A stretch of DNA of 19,220 nt, taken from assembly GCA_004556985.1 (NCBI GenBank), contig SFFC01000030.1, forward strand, positions 1 through 19,220, given 5' to 3'. Numbering within the stretch: position 1 is the first letter of the stretch; the number at the start of each line of letters is the position of its first letter. This stretch comes from Clostridiales bacterium (GTDB lineage: Bacteria; Bacillota; Clostridia; Christensenellales; Aristaeellaceae). This document shows, in pieces, positions 11,810-19,220 of the stretch. The translations under genes were made by a program, and so were the position numbers. The notes under the pieces are model-generated. The model saw only the letters and a list, made by a program, of their open reading frames with translations. It was not told where the DNA came from and searched no databases.

Positions 11810-13162
11810 TTACATCAGGCCGCGGATCAGGATGAAGAGAATGAGCAGGGGGAGGACGAAGCGGAAATACGGCTTCAGCCAGCGCGGCAGGCGCAGGCCC
11901 TCGCCGGTATTGGCCTCCTCAAGATAGCGGTCAAAGCCCCATCCCCGGCGGCTGACGCAGAAGAGCAGGTAGCACAGCGAACCGATGGGCAGCAGCAGGT
12001 TGCTGACGAGGAAGTCCTCGCTGTCGAGAATGTCGCGCCCGCCGATGAGGTTCACGCCGCTGAGAACGTTGTAGCCCAGCACGCAGGGCAGGCTCAGCAG
12101 GAGCACCAGCGCGCAGTTGGTCAGCGCGGCACGCCGGCGCGACCAGCCGAAGGTTTCCATGCAGCAGGCCAGCAGATTTTCGAACACGGCGATGACCGTG
12201 GAGAAGCTGGCAAACGTCATGAACAGGAAGAAGAGCGAGCCCCAAAGGCGACCGCCCGCCATGCCGGCGAAGACGTTGGGCAGCGTCACGAAGATCAGCG
12301 ACGGGCCGGCGTCCGGCTGCACGCCGTAGGAGAAGCAGGCCGGGAAAATGATCAGGCCGGACATCAGCGCGACAAACGTGTCCAGCAGGCAGATGCGGAT
12401 GGCCTCGCCGGTCAGCGTGTTGGCGCGGGACATGTAGCTGCCGAAGATCTCCATTGCGGCGATGCCCAGGCTGAGCGTGAAGAACGCCTGGTTCATCGCG
12501 GCGGTGACGACGCTGCCCAGCCCGACGGAGGCGGCGCGGGAAAGATCCGGCATCAGATAGAAGTGAATGCCCTCGCCCGCGCCGGGCAGCAGCAGGCTGT
12601 GGACGGCGAGCACGACGATCAGCACAAGCAGCGCCGACATCATGACCTTGGAGATGCGCTCCAGTCCGCGCTGAAGCCCGCGGCTGCACACGAGAAAGCC
12701 GAGCACGACGGTCAGCGCCATGAACAGCCCCATCTCGCCCGGATTGGCGAGCAGGGCAGAGAAGGCGCCGGCGATGGCGGCGGCGTCCATGCCGGAAAAG
12801 ACGCCGGCGGCGAACTTGAAGAAATAGCTGACCATCCAGCCGGAGACGGTCGTGTAATACATCATCAGCAGGTAACAGCCCGCCATGCAGAAGTAGCCGT
12901 GGATGTGCCATTTGCTGCCGGAGGGCTCCAGCTGGCGATAGGCGTTCACGGCGCTTTTGCCGCTGGCGCGCCCGACGGCCAGCTCCATCGTCAGCACGGG
13001 GACGCCCATCAGCAGCAGAAACAGCAGGTAGAGCAGAACGAACAGGCCGCCTCCGTTCTGCCCGGCGACGAAGGGAAAGCGCCAGACGTTGCCGATGCCG
13101 ATGGCACAGCCAGCGCTGACCAGCAGAAAGCCGAGCCGGGAGCGGAAATTTTCGCGATGCAT
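11810..13162 (-). CDS. Neurotransmitter:sodium symporter (NSS/SNF) family transporter, 450 aa
   Basis: An Na+-coupled amino-acid symporter of the LeuT fold. Helix 1 holds the family signature GCAIGIGNVWRFP at 18-30, and NGGG follows soon after. About eleven to twelve hydrophobic segments run to the C terminus, the usual size for bacterial members such as MhsT and TnaT. Helix 6 (NQAFFTLSLGIAAMEIFGSYM) has the unwound region that contacts substrate. It probably imports a hydrophobic or aromatic amino acid, but specificity cannot be read reliably. ATG 13162 follows AAAGGAG at eight bases. Longer in-frame starts upstream fall in the promoter region. It is a single gene whose promoter is at 13218-13246, divergent from the Na/Pi gene. 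Confidence 0.95.
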   Translation of the reverse strand: MHRENFRSRLGFLLVSAGCAIGIGNVWRFPFVAGQNGGGLFVLLYLLFLLLMGVPVLTMELAVGRASGKSAVNAYRQLEPSGSKWHIHGYFCMAGCYLLMMYYTTVSGWMVSYFFKFAAGVFSGMDAAAIAGAFSALLANPGEMGLFMALTVVLGFLVCSRGLQRGLERISKVMMSALLVLIVVLAVHSLLLPGAGEGIHFYLMPDLSRAASVGLGSVVTAAMNQAFFTLSLGIAAMEIFGSYMSRANTLTGEAIRICLLDTFVALMSGLIIFPACFSYGVQPDAGPSLIFVTLPNVFAGMAGGRLWGSLFFLFMTFASFSTVIAVFENLLACCMETFGWSRRRAALTNCALVLLLSLPCVLGYNVLSGVNLIGGRDILDSEDFLVSNLLLPIGSLCYLLFCVSRRGWGFDRYLEEANTGEGLRLPRWLKPYFRFVLPLLILFILIRGLM

Positions 13163-13217
13163 AGCCTTGACTCCTTTGTAAAGCGCCGGATTGATCCATG
13201 GCGCAGCATTGCTCTCC

Positions 13218-13246
13218 ACTCTATCAGATAGGCCAACAAAAGTCAA
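13218..13246 (-). promoter_or_regulatory. Promoter of the NSS symporter gene
   Basis: On the minus strand, TTGACT (13246-13241) and TAGAGT (13223-13218) are 17 bases apart, matching five and four of six consensus positions. The leader is about 50 nt. Confidence 0.65.
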
Positions 13247-13292
13247 TCGTTTTGATGAAATCTCACCGAATGCAGGGAGAGCCGGGAGAAAA

Positions 13293-13340
13293 CCTGCAAA
13301 ACCCATTGGAATTTGCAGGGCAGATATGATATCATAGAAT
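13293..13340 (+). promoter_or_regulatory. Promoter of the Na/Pi cotransporter gene with overlapping palindromes
   Basis: The candidate -35 TTTGCA (13312-13317) and -10 TAGAAT (13335-13340) are 17 bases apart. An inverted repeat, CCTGCAAA (13293-13300) with TTTGCAGG (13312-13319), covers the -35. The perfect 12-base palindrome TATGATATCATA (13325-13336) fills the spacer and touches the -10. Such an arrangement would suit regulator binding, but the protein is unknown. Confidence 0.5.
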
Positions 13341-13346
13341 CGTTTA

Positions 13347-13523
13347 GGCATCCCGGATGCGCTAAAAAGCGGACGATCTTTTTCCGCTTCGGGAAAAGGA
13401 ACGGCACCATACGGAAAAAATGAATCTGCAATCGGGCCCGGACGGCCTCTCAAGGGGCTGCACAGGACGCTTGCGCCGGAAACTGAACAGCGAAGAAGCG
13501 ACGAGAGACGAAGGAGAAATCCC
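13347..13523 (+). other. Long 5' leader of the Na/Pi cotransporter gene
   Basis: About 175 nt lie between the predicted transcription start and ATG 13524. One hairpin is clear: AAGCGGA (13367-13373) with TCCGCTT (13383-13389). I recognise no known riboswitch class and no ORF with an SD. The segment may simply be untranslated leader. Confidence 0.4.
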
Positions 13524-15173
13524 ATGCTGATGATCGTGATTGAGCTGCTGGGCGGATTGGGCCTTTTCATCGCCGGTATGAACATGATGAGCCGCGGTAT
13601 TGAAAAGGTCGCGGGCGACCGGCTGAGGGGCATCCTCAAGGCGTTTACCAAGACCCGGCTGCTCGGGCTGCTGGTCGGATTGTTCTTTACAGCCGTGATT
13701 CAGTCCTCGAGCGCGGCGACCGTGATGGTCGTCAGCTTTGTCAACTCCGGGCTGATGCGCCTGACGGAGGCCTGCGGCATCATCCTGGGCGCGAACATCG
13801 GCACGACGGTTACGGCGATGCTCGTCGCGTTCCGCCTGAGCGCCATCGCGCCGCTGTTCGTCTTCGCAGGCGCGATCATGGTCAACTACGTCAAGCTGCC
13901 CGTCCTGCGCAAGACGGGCGAGGCCGTGCTCGGCTTCGGCGTGCTGTTCCTGGGCATCAGCACGATGTCCGCCGCGATGACGCAGTTGCGCGGGATTCCC
14001 GCGGTCATCGACCTGCTCTCCCGGTTTACCAATCCCGTGCTGGGCGTCCTGCTCGGCCTTGTGATCACGTCGGTCGTGCAGAGCTCCTCCGTCACGGTCA
14101 GCATTCTGGTCGTCATGGCCTCACAGGGGCTGATCGGGCTGGATATCTGCATGTTCGTCATCCTCGGCTGCAACATCGGCGCGTGCACCTCGGCGGTGCT
14201 CTCCTCCGTCGGCGGCACGAAGAACGCCAGGCGCGCCGCGCTGATCCATCTGCTCTTCAACGTCTTTGGCACGGTGCTCATGTTCGTGCTGCTGCTCTTC
14301 TTCTCGCCGCAGATCGAGACGATCATCCGCTTCTTCAGCGGGCACGGCACCGACGCCGGTACGCTGGGCCGCAGCATCGCCTGGGCGCATTTCCTCTTCA
14401 AGGTCTTCCAGGTGATCGTCTTTTATCCGTTCATGGACGCGATCATCCGCTGCACCTATCTGCTCGTGCCCGGCGAGGACGAGAAGAAGGAGGAAGCCTT
14501 TAGTCTCCAGTTCATCGGCACGTCGCTGCCCAACCCGACCGTCGCCGTGTATATGGCTGTGCGGGAGATGGAGCGCATGGCGAATATGGCGTTTGACAAC
14601 CTGCGCGAGTCGGTCGAATGCCTGATTGAGGGCGATTTGACGCGCTCGGCGGGCGTGTTTGAGACGGAGCGCTACATCGACTATCTTGATGAGCAGATCA
14701 GCAGCTATCTCGTCAAGATCAACCAGAATACGCTGCCGCTGGAAGACGCGAACATGATCGCGGCGTATTTCCACGTCGTCAGCGACATCGAGCGCATCGG
14801 CGACCACGCCGAGAGCATCGTGGAGCTCATTCCCCAGCTGGTGGAAAACGGCATCCGCATGTCGGAGGAGAGCGTCGCGGAGCTGCGCGGGATGATGAAG
14901 CTGATCGACCGCATCCTCGTGGAATCCCTGCACATGTTCATGACGGGCGATACCGCGCACATGGAGGAAATCCGCGACCTCGAAAACATGATCGACCACA
15001 TGGAGCGCAGCCTGCAGGCGCGCCACATCAGCCGCCTGAACGAGGGCCGCTGCAGCGCGCTGGCCGGCGTGTATTTCTCCGACGTCGTCTCGGGCCTTGA
15101 GCGCGTGGGCGATCACGCGATCAACATCGCCTTCTCGCTGCTGGAGGCCAAGCAGGGCATCCACCACGGCTGA
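13524..15173 (+). CDS. Na+/phosphate cotransporter family protein with C-terminal PhoU-like domain, 549 aa
   Basis: An NptA/YjbB-type transporter. Two inverted membrane repeats each carry the family signature QSSS, at 60-63 (AVIQSSSAATVMVV) and 186-189 (SVVQSSSVTVSILVV). GANIGTT and GCNIGA lie in the matching positions of the two halves. Membrane segments end around residue 315. From about 345 to 545 there are helical PhoU-like repeats with E/D-rich metal-binding motifs (SDIERIGDHAESI and SGLERVGDHAINI). In this family the membrane part moves phosphate with sodium, and in E. coli YjbB promotes export; the direction here is unknown. The start ATG 13524 has GAAGGAG upstream. No pst or pho genes are nearby. 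It is a single gene with a long leader and a hairpin after it. Confidence 0.94.
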   Translation: MLMIVIELLGGLGLFIAGMNMMSRGIEKVAGDRLRGILKAFTKTRLLGLLVGLFFTAVIQSSSAATVMVVSFVNSGLMRLTEACGIILGANIGTTVTAMLVAFRLSAIAPLFVFAGAIMVNYVKLPVLRKTGEAVLGFGVLFLGISTMSAAMTQLRGIPAVIDLLSRFTNPVLGVLLGLVITSVVQSSSVTVSILVVMASQGLIGLDICMFVILGCNIGACTSAVLSSVGGTKNARRAALIHLLFNVFGTVLMFVLLLFFSPQIETIIRFFSGHGTDAGTLGRSIAWAHFLFKVFQVIVFYPFMDAIIRCTYLLVPGEDEKKEEAFSLQFIGTSLPNPTVAVYMAVREMERMANMAFDNLRESVECLIEGDLTRSAGVFETERYIDYLDEQISSYLVKINQNTLPLEDANMIAAYFHVVSDIERIGDHAESIVELIPQLVENGIRMSEESVAELRGMMKLIDRILVESLHMFMTGDTAHMEEIRDLENMIDHMERSLQARHISRLNEGRCSALAGVYFSDVVSGLERVGDHAINIAFSLLEAKQGIHHG

Positions 15174-15228
15174 GCTAAAGCGCAGGGCTTTGTCCGGCGC
15201 GTCACAGCGCCATGAGCACAACTGAAAA

Positions 15229-15272
15229 ACGCAACAGGACCCGCTCCGATGATCGAGCGGGTCTTGTTGCGT
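15229..15272. terminator. Long hairpin after the Na/Pi gene, T-run on the minus side
   Basis: An 18-bp stem, 15229-15246 with 15255-15272, has one G-U pair and an 8-nt loop. On the plus strand it is followed by GAAGCC, not by T. On the minus strand it is followed by TTTTTC. The best terminator polarity is therefore against both neighbouring plus-strand genes, although the stem is strong enough to act in either direction. Confidence 0.7.
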
Positions 15273-15383
15273 GAAGCCGCCACATTTGCGTTACTTTTCT
15301 CCTCGATTTGACCATATTTTGTTCAAGCGCCCATGACATTCTTCCTGTATTCTTTAGATATTGCCTTGAAAGGAGAGACAGGA

Positions 15384-16349
15384 TTGATTGAAGTCAGCCA
15401 CTTGACAAAGCGGTACGGCGGACATACCGCCGTATCCGATCTGTCCTTCACGATTGAAAAGGGGCGGATCTATGGCTTTCTGGGGCCCAACGGCGCAGGA
15501 AAGTCGACGACCATGAACATCCTCACGGGCTGTCTGGGCGCGACGGAGGGCGAGGTTCGAATCGACGGGCACGACATCTTCGAGGAGCCGATGGCTGCCA
15601 AGAGGAAGATCGGCTATCTGCCGGAGCTGCCGCCGCTGTACACGGAGATGACGACGGAGGAATACCTTCGCTTCGTGCTGCAAGCCAAGGGCGTGCGCCG
15701 CAGCGAATGGGAAAGCCAGCTGCGCAGCGTGATGGAGAAGACGAAGCTCTTTGACGTGCGCGGGCGGCTGATCGGCAGCCTTTCCAAGGGCTACCGCCAG
15801 CGCGTGGGCATCGCGCAGGCGCTGCTGGGCAATCCGGAGGTCATCATTCTCGATGAGCCGACGGTCGGCCTCGATCCGGCGCAGATTATCGAAATCCGCG
15901 AGATGATCCGTGCGCTGGGGCGCGACCATACGGTTGTGCTCTCCAGCCACATTCTCAGCGAGGTGCAGGCCGTCTGCGACCACATCATGATCATCGCGCA
16001 CGGGAAGCTCGTCGCCAGCGACACGGCGGAAAACCTCACGAACCTGCTCTCGGGCGGCATGACGGTTGAGCTGGAGGCGTTGGGCAGCGAGAGCGAGGTG
16101 CGCGCCGTGCTCGATGGACTTGACGGCGTGGCGGGCGCGGCATACGTCCCCGGCGAGGATGGAACGACCCGCGTCACGCTGACGCCTGCGGAGGGCGTCG
16201 ATCCGCGCGAGGCGATCTTTAAGCGCTTCGCGATGAGCGATGTCCCGCTGATCGAGCTGCGCAAGGACAAGGCGACGCTTGAGGACGTGTTCCTTGAGCT
16301 CACACAATCTGAGCCGGATTTGGCGCAGAAGGAGGCGAAGGAAGCATGA
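15384..16349 (+). CDS. ABC transporter ATP-binding protein, GldA-like, 321 aa
   Basis: This is the ATPase subunit of an ABC-2 type system. Walker A GPNGAGKST lies at 34-42, the signature LSKGYRQ at 132-138, and Walker B IILDEP at 153-158, followed by the D-loop and the H-loop histidine (VLSSHILSEVQ). The YLPELPPLYTEMT segment is typical of the GldA/NatA-like group. A C-terminal extension of about 90 residues follows the ATPase core, as in GldA. TTG 15384 was chosen because AAAGGAG ends eight bases before it and the conserved sequence starts there (IEVSHLTKRYGG). The ATG at 15333 lies upstream without an SD. No strong promoter was found between 15273 and 15370. The permease gene overlaps its stop codon (ATGA). 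It should energise export or an envelope-assembly step with the next three gene products. Confidence 0.93.
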   Translation: MIEVSHLTKRYGGHTAVSDLSFTIEKGRIYGFLGPNGAGKSTTMNILTGCLGATEGEVRIDGHDIFEEPMAAKRKIGYLPELPPLYTEMTTEEYLRFVLQAKGVRRSEWESQLRSVMEKTKLFDVRGRLIGSLSKGYRQRVGIAQALLGNPEVIILDEPTVGLDPAQIIEIREMIRALGRDHTVVLSSHILSEVQAVCDHIMIIAHGKLVASDTAENLTNLLSGGMTVELEALGSESEVRAVLDGLDGVAGAAYVPGEDGTTRVTLTPAEGVDPREAIFKRFAMSDVPLIELRKDKATLEDVFLELTQSEPDLAQKEAKEA

Positions 16350-17212
16350 CAGCGATCTTCAGGCGCGAGGTCGCCTCGTATTTCAAGGGCATGCTCGGCT
16401 ATCTGATCGCCGCGTTTGTGCTGGTCTTCGCAGGCATTTACACGATGGCCTACAACCTGAGCGGCGTCTACGCCAACTTTGAATACACGCTCAGCGCGAT
16501 CGCGTTCATCTATCTGATCGCGGTGCCAATCCTTTCGATGCGCTCGCTCGCCGAGGAGCGCCGCCAGAAGACCGACCAGCTGCTCTATGCGCTGCCGATC
16601 CGCCTGAGCGACGTCGTCCTGGGCAAGTATCTGGCGATGCTCGTCGTGCTCGCCGTGCCGACGCTGATCATGGCGCTCTATCCGCTGATCCTCTCGCAGT
16701 TCGGCACGGTCTCCTTTGCGACGGCCTACGGCGCGCTCTTCGCGTTCTTCCTGCTGGGTGCGTGCCTGCTCTCTGTCGGGCTGTTCATCTCCTCGGTCAC
16801 GGAGAATCAGGTCGCGGCGGCGGTCATTACGCTCGTCGCCGTGCTGCTGCTCTACTTCATGAGCGGTTTGTCCGACTTCGTTTCGACGGAGGCACCGGCC
16901 TCGTTGCTGGCGCTGTGCCTGCTGGTGCTGCTGTTCGCGGTTGTGCTGTGGCTGCTGTCCAAGAACCCGCTCGTCGCGCTTCTGACGGCGGCTGCAGGTG
17001 TGGGCGCGCTGCTCGCCTGCTACGGCGCGGACAGCGTCGCGTTTGAAGGTCTCTTCGGGAAGATCATGGTGCAGTTGAGCGTCTTTGACCGCTTTTACAC
17101 GTTTGTCGACGGCGTCTTTGACCTGACGGCGGTCGTCTACTATCTCTCGATGATCGCGGTCTTCCTGTTCCTTTCTGTGCAGTCCCTGGAGAAGCGGAGG
17201 TGGAGCGAATGA
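16346..17212 (+). CDS. ABC-2 type permease, GldF-like, 288 aa
   Basis: An integral membrane subunit with about six hydrophobic segments. The start IFRREVASYFKGMLGYLIAAFVLVFAGI is the usual opening of GldF-type permeases, whose first helix follows an amphipathic interface segment. The RSLAEERRQKTDQLLYALPIRLSDVVLGKYLA stretch is the conserved coupling region for the ATPase. ATG 16346 overlaps the ATPase stop by four bases (ATGA), with AAGGA just upstream. Its own stop overlaps the GldG-like start in the same way, so translation is coupled across the operon. The substrate is unknown. Confidence 0.92.
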   Translation: MTAIFRREVASYFKGMLGYLIAAFVLVFAGIYTMAYNLSGVYANFEYTLSAIAFIYLIAVPILSMRSLAEERRQKTDQLLYALPIRLSDVVLGKYLAMLVVLAVPTLIMALYPLILSQFGTVSFATAYGALFAFFLLGACLLSVGLFISSVTENQVAAAVITLVAVLLLYFMSGLSDFVSTEAPASLLALCLLVLLFAVVLWLLSKNPLVALLTAAAGVGALLACYGADSVAFEGLFGKIMVQLSVFDRFYTFVDGVFDLTAVVYYLSMIAVFLFLSVQSLEKRRWSE

Positions 17213-18681
17213 AGACGAAGCACGAGCGTCCCGCCGGGGAGAAGCGCCCCATGAAGGAGCGCGTGCGGCGCATGTTCGGCCGGCGGTTCCGCGCGGGCGG
17301 CTATGCCGTGTTTGCCGCGGCGGTCGTGATCGCCATCGCCGTGCTGGCGAACCTGATGGCCTGTGCGCTGCCCAGCGAGAAGACAAAGCTCGACCTGACG
17401 GATCAGTCGCTTTACACCCTCGGCGACCAGACCAGGCGCATCCTCTCGAGCCTTGACCAGGATGTGACGCTCTACCTGCTGGCCACCTCCGGCTATGAGG
17501 ATGAGACGATTGCGCGGCTGCTTGACCGCTACGCGGATCAGAGCAGTCATATCCGGGTGCAATATATCGATCCGACGCAGAAGCCGACCTTTCTTGACGG
17601 CTACGACCTCGACCTGACGCGGCTGTATGCCAACAGCGTGCTGGTCGAGTGCGGAAGCCGGGTGCGCCTGATCGGCTATGACGAGATCTATGTCACCAGC
17701 TACAGCATGGATTATTCTTCCTACAGCTACACCTCGAGCACGAGCTTCGACGGTGAGAACGCGCTGACCAATGCCATCCACTACGTCTCCAGCGACGCGA
17801 TTCCCAAGGTCTACACGCTGACGGGGCACGGGGAGACCGCGCTGGGAGACTCGATCGTCTCCTATATCGAGCGCGACAACCTGGAGACAGCGAGCCTCAG
17901 CCTGCTGAGCCTTGACGCCGTGCCGGAGGACGCCTCCGCGGTCGTCATCAACGTGCCCACAGGCGACCTGAACAGCGACGAGGCGGACATGCTCATCGCC
18001 TACCTTCAATCGGGCGGCAGAATCGTCCTGATCACGGACTACATCGGTCAGGGCGAAATGGAAAACCTGCTGCGTGTGACGGCGGAGATGGGCCTTACGA
18101 CGGGCCGGGGCCTGGCCGTGGAGGGCGATGCGAACCGGCACCTGAGCCGCTACCCGTATTACCTGCTGCCGGACATCGGCGAGCACGAGATCACGGAGCC
18201 GCTCATCAGCGGCGGCTACTACGTCCTCGCCCCGCTCGCCCAGCCGCTTGAGCAGGTAGAGGACACCGGCGCGAGCATCACCTGGCTGCTGACGACCTCC
18301 GACGCCTCCTACAGCAAGCTTGCGGGCCTGGAGATGACGACGACCGTCCGCGAGGAGGGCGACGTCGACGGGCCGCTGAACATCGCGGCGGCCTCGGAGC
18401 TGGGCGAAGGGCGCATGGTCTGGCTGACCTCGGCGGAGATGCTCGTCAGTTCGATTGACGCGATGGTCTCCGGCGCCAACAGCGACCTGTTCATGAACAG
18501 CCTCGACTGGATGTGCGAGCAGGAGGAGACGATCTCCATCCGCTCCAAGTCTCTGGATACGACGGGCCTGACGCTGACCAGCGCGCAGAGCGGCTTCTGG
18601 AGCGCCGTGCTCATCGGCGTGATCCCGGCGGCGCTGGTGATCGCGGGCATCGTGATCGTGATAAGGAGGAAGCGGCGTTGA
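17209..18681 (+). CDS. GldG-family ABC-associated membrane protein, 490 aa
   Basis: The auxiliary component of GldA/F/G-type systems. A basic N-terminal tail (1-20) leads into a membrane helix at about 25-45. A large extracytoplasmic domain follows with the family's opening KLDLTDQSLYTLGDQTRRIL and the Rossmann-like IFT-type region (AVVINVPTGDLNSDEADMLIAYL, then GGRIVLITDY). A C-terminal helix (about 465-486) ends in a basic RRKRR tail. ATG 17209 overlaps the permease stop (ATGA) and has CGGAGG eight bases upstream. GTG 17200 in the same frame is inside that SD region and less likely. In Flavobacterium the Gld proteins serve gliding, but close relatives are common in non-gliding Firmicutes, where their role is not settled. 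Confidence 0.9.
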   Translation: MKTKHERPAGEKRPMKERVRRMFGRRFRAGGYAVFAAAVVIAIAVLANLMACALPSEKTKLDLTDQSLYTLGDQTRRILSSLDQDVTLYLLATSGYEDETIARLLDRYADQSSHIRVQYIDPTQKPTFLDGYDLDLTRLYANSVLVECGSRVRLIGYDEIYVTSYSMDYSSYSYTSSTSFDGENALTNAIHYVSSDAIPKVYTLTGHGETALGDSIVSYIERDNLETASLSLLSLDAVPEDASAVVINVPTGDLNSDEADMLIAYLQSGGRIVLITDYIGQGEMENLLRVTAEMGLTTGRGLAVEGDANRHLSRYPYYLLPDIGEHEITEPLISGGYYVLAPLAQPLEQVEDTGASITWLLTTSDASYSKLAGLEMTTTVREEGDVDGPLNIAAASELGEGRMVWLTSAEMLVSSIDAMVSGANSDLFMNSLDWMCEQEETISIRSKSLDTTGLTLTSAQSGFWSAVLIGVIPAALVIAGIVIVIRRKRR

Positions 18682-19220
18682 AGCGTTCTATGAAGATGGC
18701 GGTGCTGCTCGTCGTGCTCGCCGCCTTTGCGGGCGGCTACGTGGCTGTGACCTGTTTGCCCGCATCGAGCACGACGGTCACCGAGGAGGAGGGGCAGTTT
18801 GCCCTGTATACAGGCGACGCGGACAGCCTCGCCGCACTCGAATGGACGGACGGCGGGACAAGTTGGCACTTTGAAAAGCAGAACGGCGAATGGCAAAAGG
18901 CCGGCGAGCCGGATTTCCCGGTCAATCAGACCGTGCTTGCCTCGCTGGCGGAGAAGGCTGCCTCGCTCACGGCGACGCGCGCGCTGAACGATGGCGCGAG
19001 TCCGGCGGATTACGGGCTGGCGGAGCCGGTCTTTACGCTCACACTCACGGACGCGGACGGCACGCAGACAACCCTCATGCTGGGCGACGCGACGCCGTTT
19101 GAAGACGGCTACTACGCCGGCGTCTCCGGGCAGGAGACGATCTATACCGTCAAGGAGGATTTCTCCGGGTCGTTCGACCTGACAGTCAGCGAGCTGGCGC
19201 AGATGGAGGAGATTCCGCAG
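18678..19220 (+). CDS. DUF4340-domain protein, N-terminal 181 aa (runs off the window)
   Basis: The frame is open from TTG 18678 to the last base, so the gene is 3' truncated by the window. The start overlaps the GldG-like stop (TTGA), with AGGAGGA seven bases upstream. An in-frame ATG at 18690 is the alternative. A basic N terminus and one hydrophobic helix (about 6-26) anchor it. The outer part has features of DUF4340: SWHFEKQNGEWQ, the ADYGLAEP motif, and a LGDATPFEDGYYAGVSGQ strand-turn pattern. Proteins of this family are the standard fourth member after GldA/F/G-like genes and probably form an extracytoplasmic lid or substrate-binding part of the complex; the exact role is unknown. Confidence 0.88.
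   Translation, partial: MKRSMKMAVLLVVLAAFAGGYVAVTCLPASSTTVTEEEGQFALYTGDADSLAALEWTDGGTSWHFEKQNGEWQKAGEPDFPVNQTVLASLAEKAASLTATRALNDGASPADYGLAEPVFTLTLTDADGTQTTLMLGDATPFEDGYYAGVSGQETIYTVKEDFSGSFDLTVSELAQMEEIPQ

Noticed and set aside
13163..13651. N-terminal extension of the NSS symporter frame
   Set aside because: It would start upstream of the predicted promoter and precede the family's normal N terminus; ATG 13162 has the SD.
14121..15221. A 366-codon minus-strand frame
   Set aside because: It is antisense to the Na/Pi-PhoU gene, with the low-complexity His/Asp/Arg-rich composition typical of GC-rich shadows.
15791..17386. A 531-codon minus-strand frame
   Set aside because: It is antisense to the ABC ATPase and permease, with Arg/Gln/His-rich shadow composition and no SD.

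Overview
The window looks like chromosome from a high-GC, Gram-positive, endospore-forming anaerobe, probably a gut member of the Clostridia. The evidence is the spo0A 3' end at the left edge, strong Shine-Dalgarno (SD) sites (AGGAGG type), consensus sigma-A promoters (TTGACA-17-TATAAT), several TTG/GTG starts, and families common in Clostridia (DUF421/DUF4363, small XRE regulators, an NSS symporter, an Na/Pi-PhoU fusion). Nothing looks like a phage or transposon. All calls are by eye, without database searches.

Layout. 2-325: end of spo0A. 561-1960: two unrecognised minus-strand genes, visibly less GC-rich than their surroundings. 2328-4623: an ABC exporter with a SipW-like S24/S26 peptidase. 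4700-5302 (minus): a compact formate/nitrite channel (FNT) with a leader of about 395 nt. 5899-6569: a small XRE regulator with a four-helix membrane protein. 6677-8733: an alpha/beta hydrolase and a Gfo/Idh/MocA oxidoreductase. 8856-9572: a nitroreductase. 9648-10758: DUF421 and DUF4363 membrane proteins. 10766-11338 (minus): an HD-domain protein. 11677-11799: a probable small RNA. 11810-13162 (minus): an NSS amino-acid symporter. 13524-15173: an Na/Pi cotransporter-PhoU fusion. 15384 to the right edge: a GldA/F/G-like ABC system plus DUF4340, each junction overlapping by four bases.

The most interesting biology is in RNA. The FNT leader begins with a recognisable ZTP (pfl-motif) riboswitch and its terminator. 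This ties the channel to one-carbon/purine metabolism and suggests formate as the substrate. Between that terminator and the FNT start are three tandem 94-nt structured repeats. A diverged fourth copy forms most of the leader of the unrelated HD-domain gene. It has the same internal distances, the same 22-nt gap to the start codon, and two compensatory base-pair changes in its outer stem. I do not recognise this element. It may be an undescribed cis-regulatory RNA or a REP-like repeat that settles upstream of genes.

Two more RNA features stand out. One is a free-standing transcription unit (consensus promoter, two hairpins, CU-rich anti-SD stretch, strong terminator) at 11642-11799. The other is a terminator-shaped hairpin that contains the SD of the DUF421 gene.
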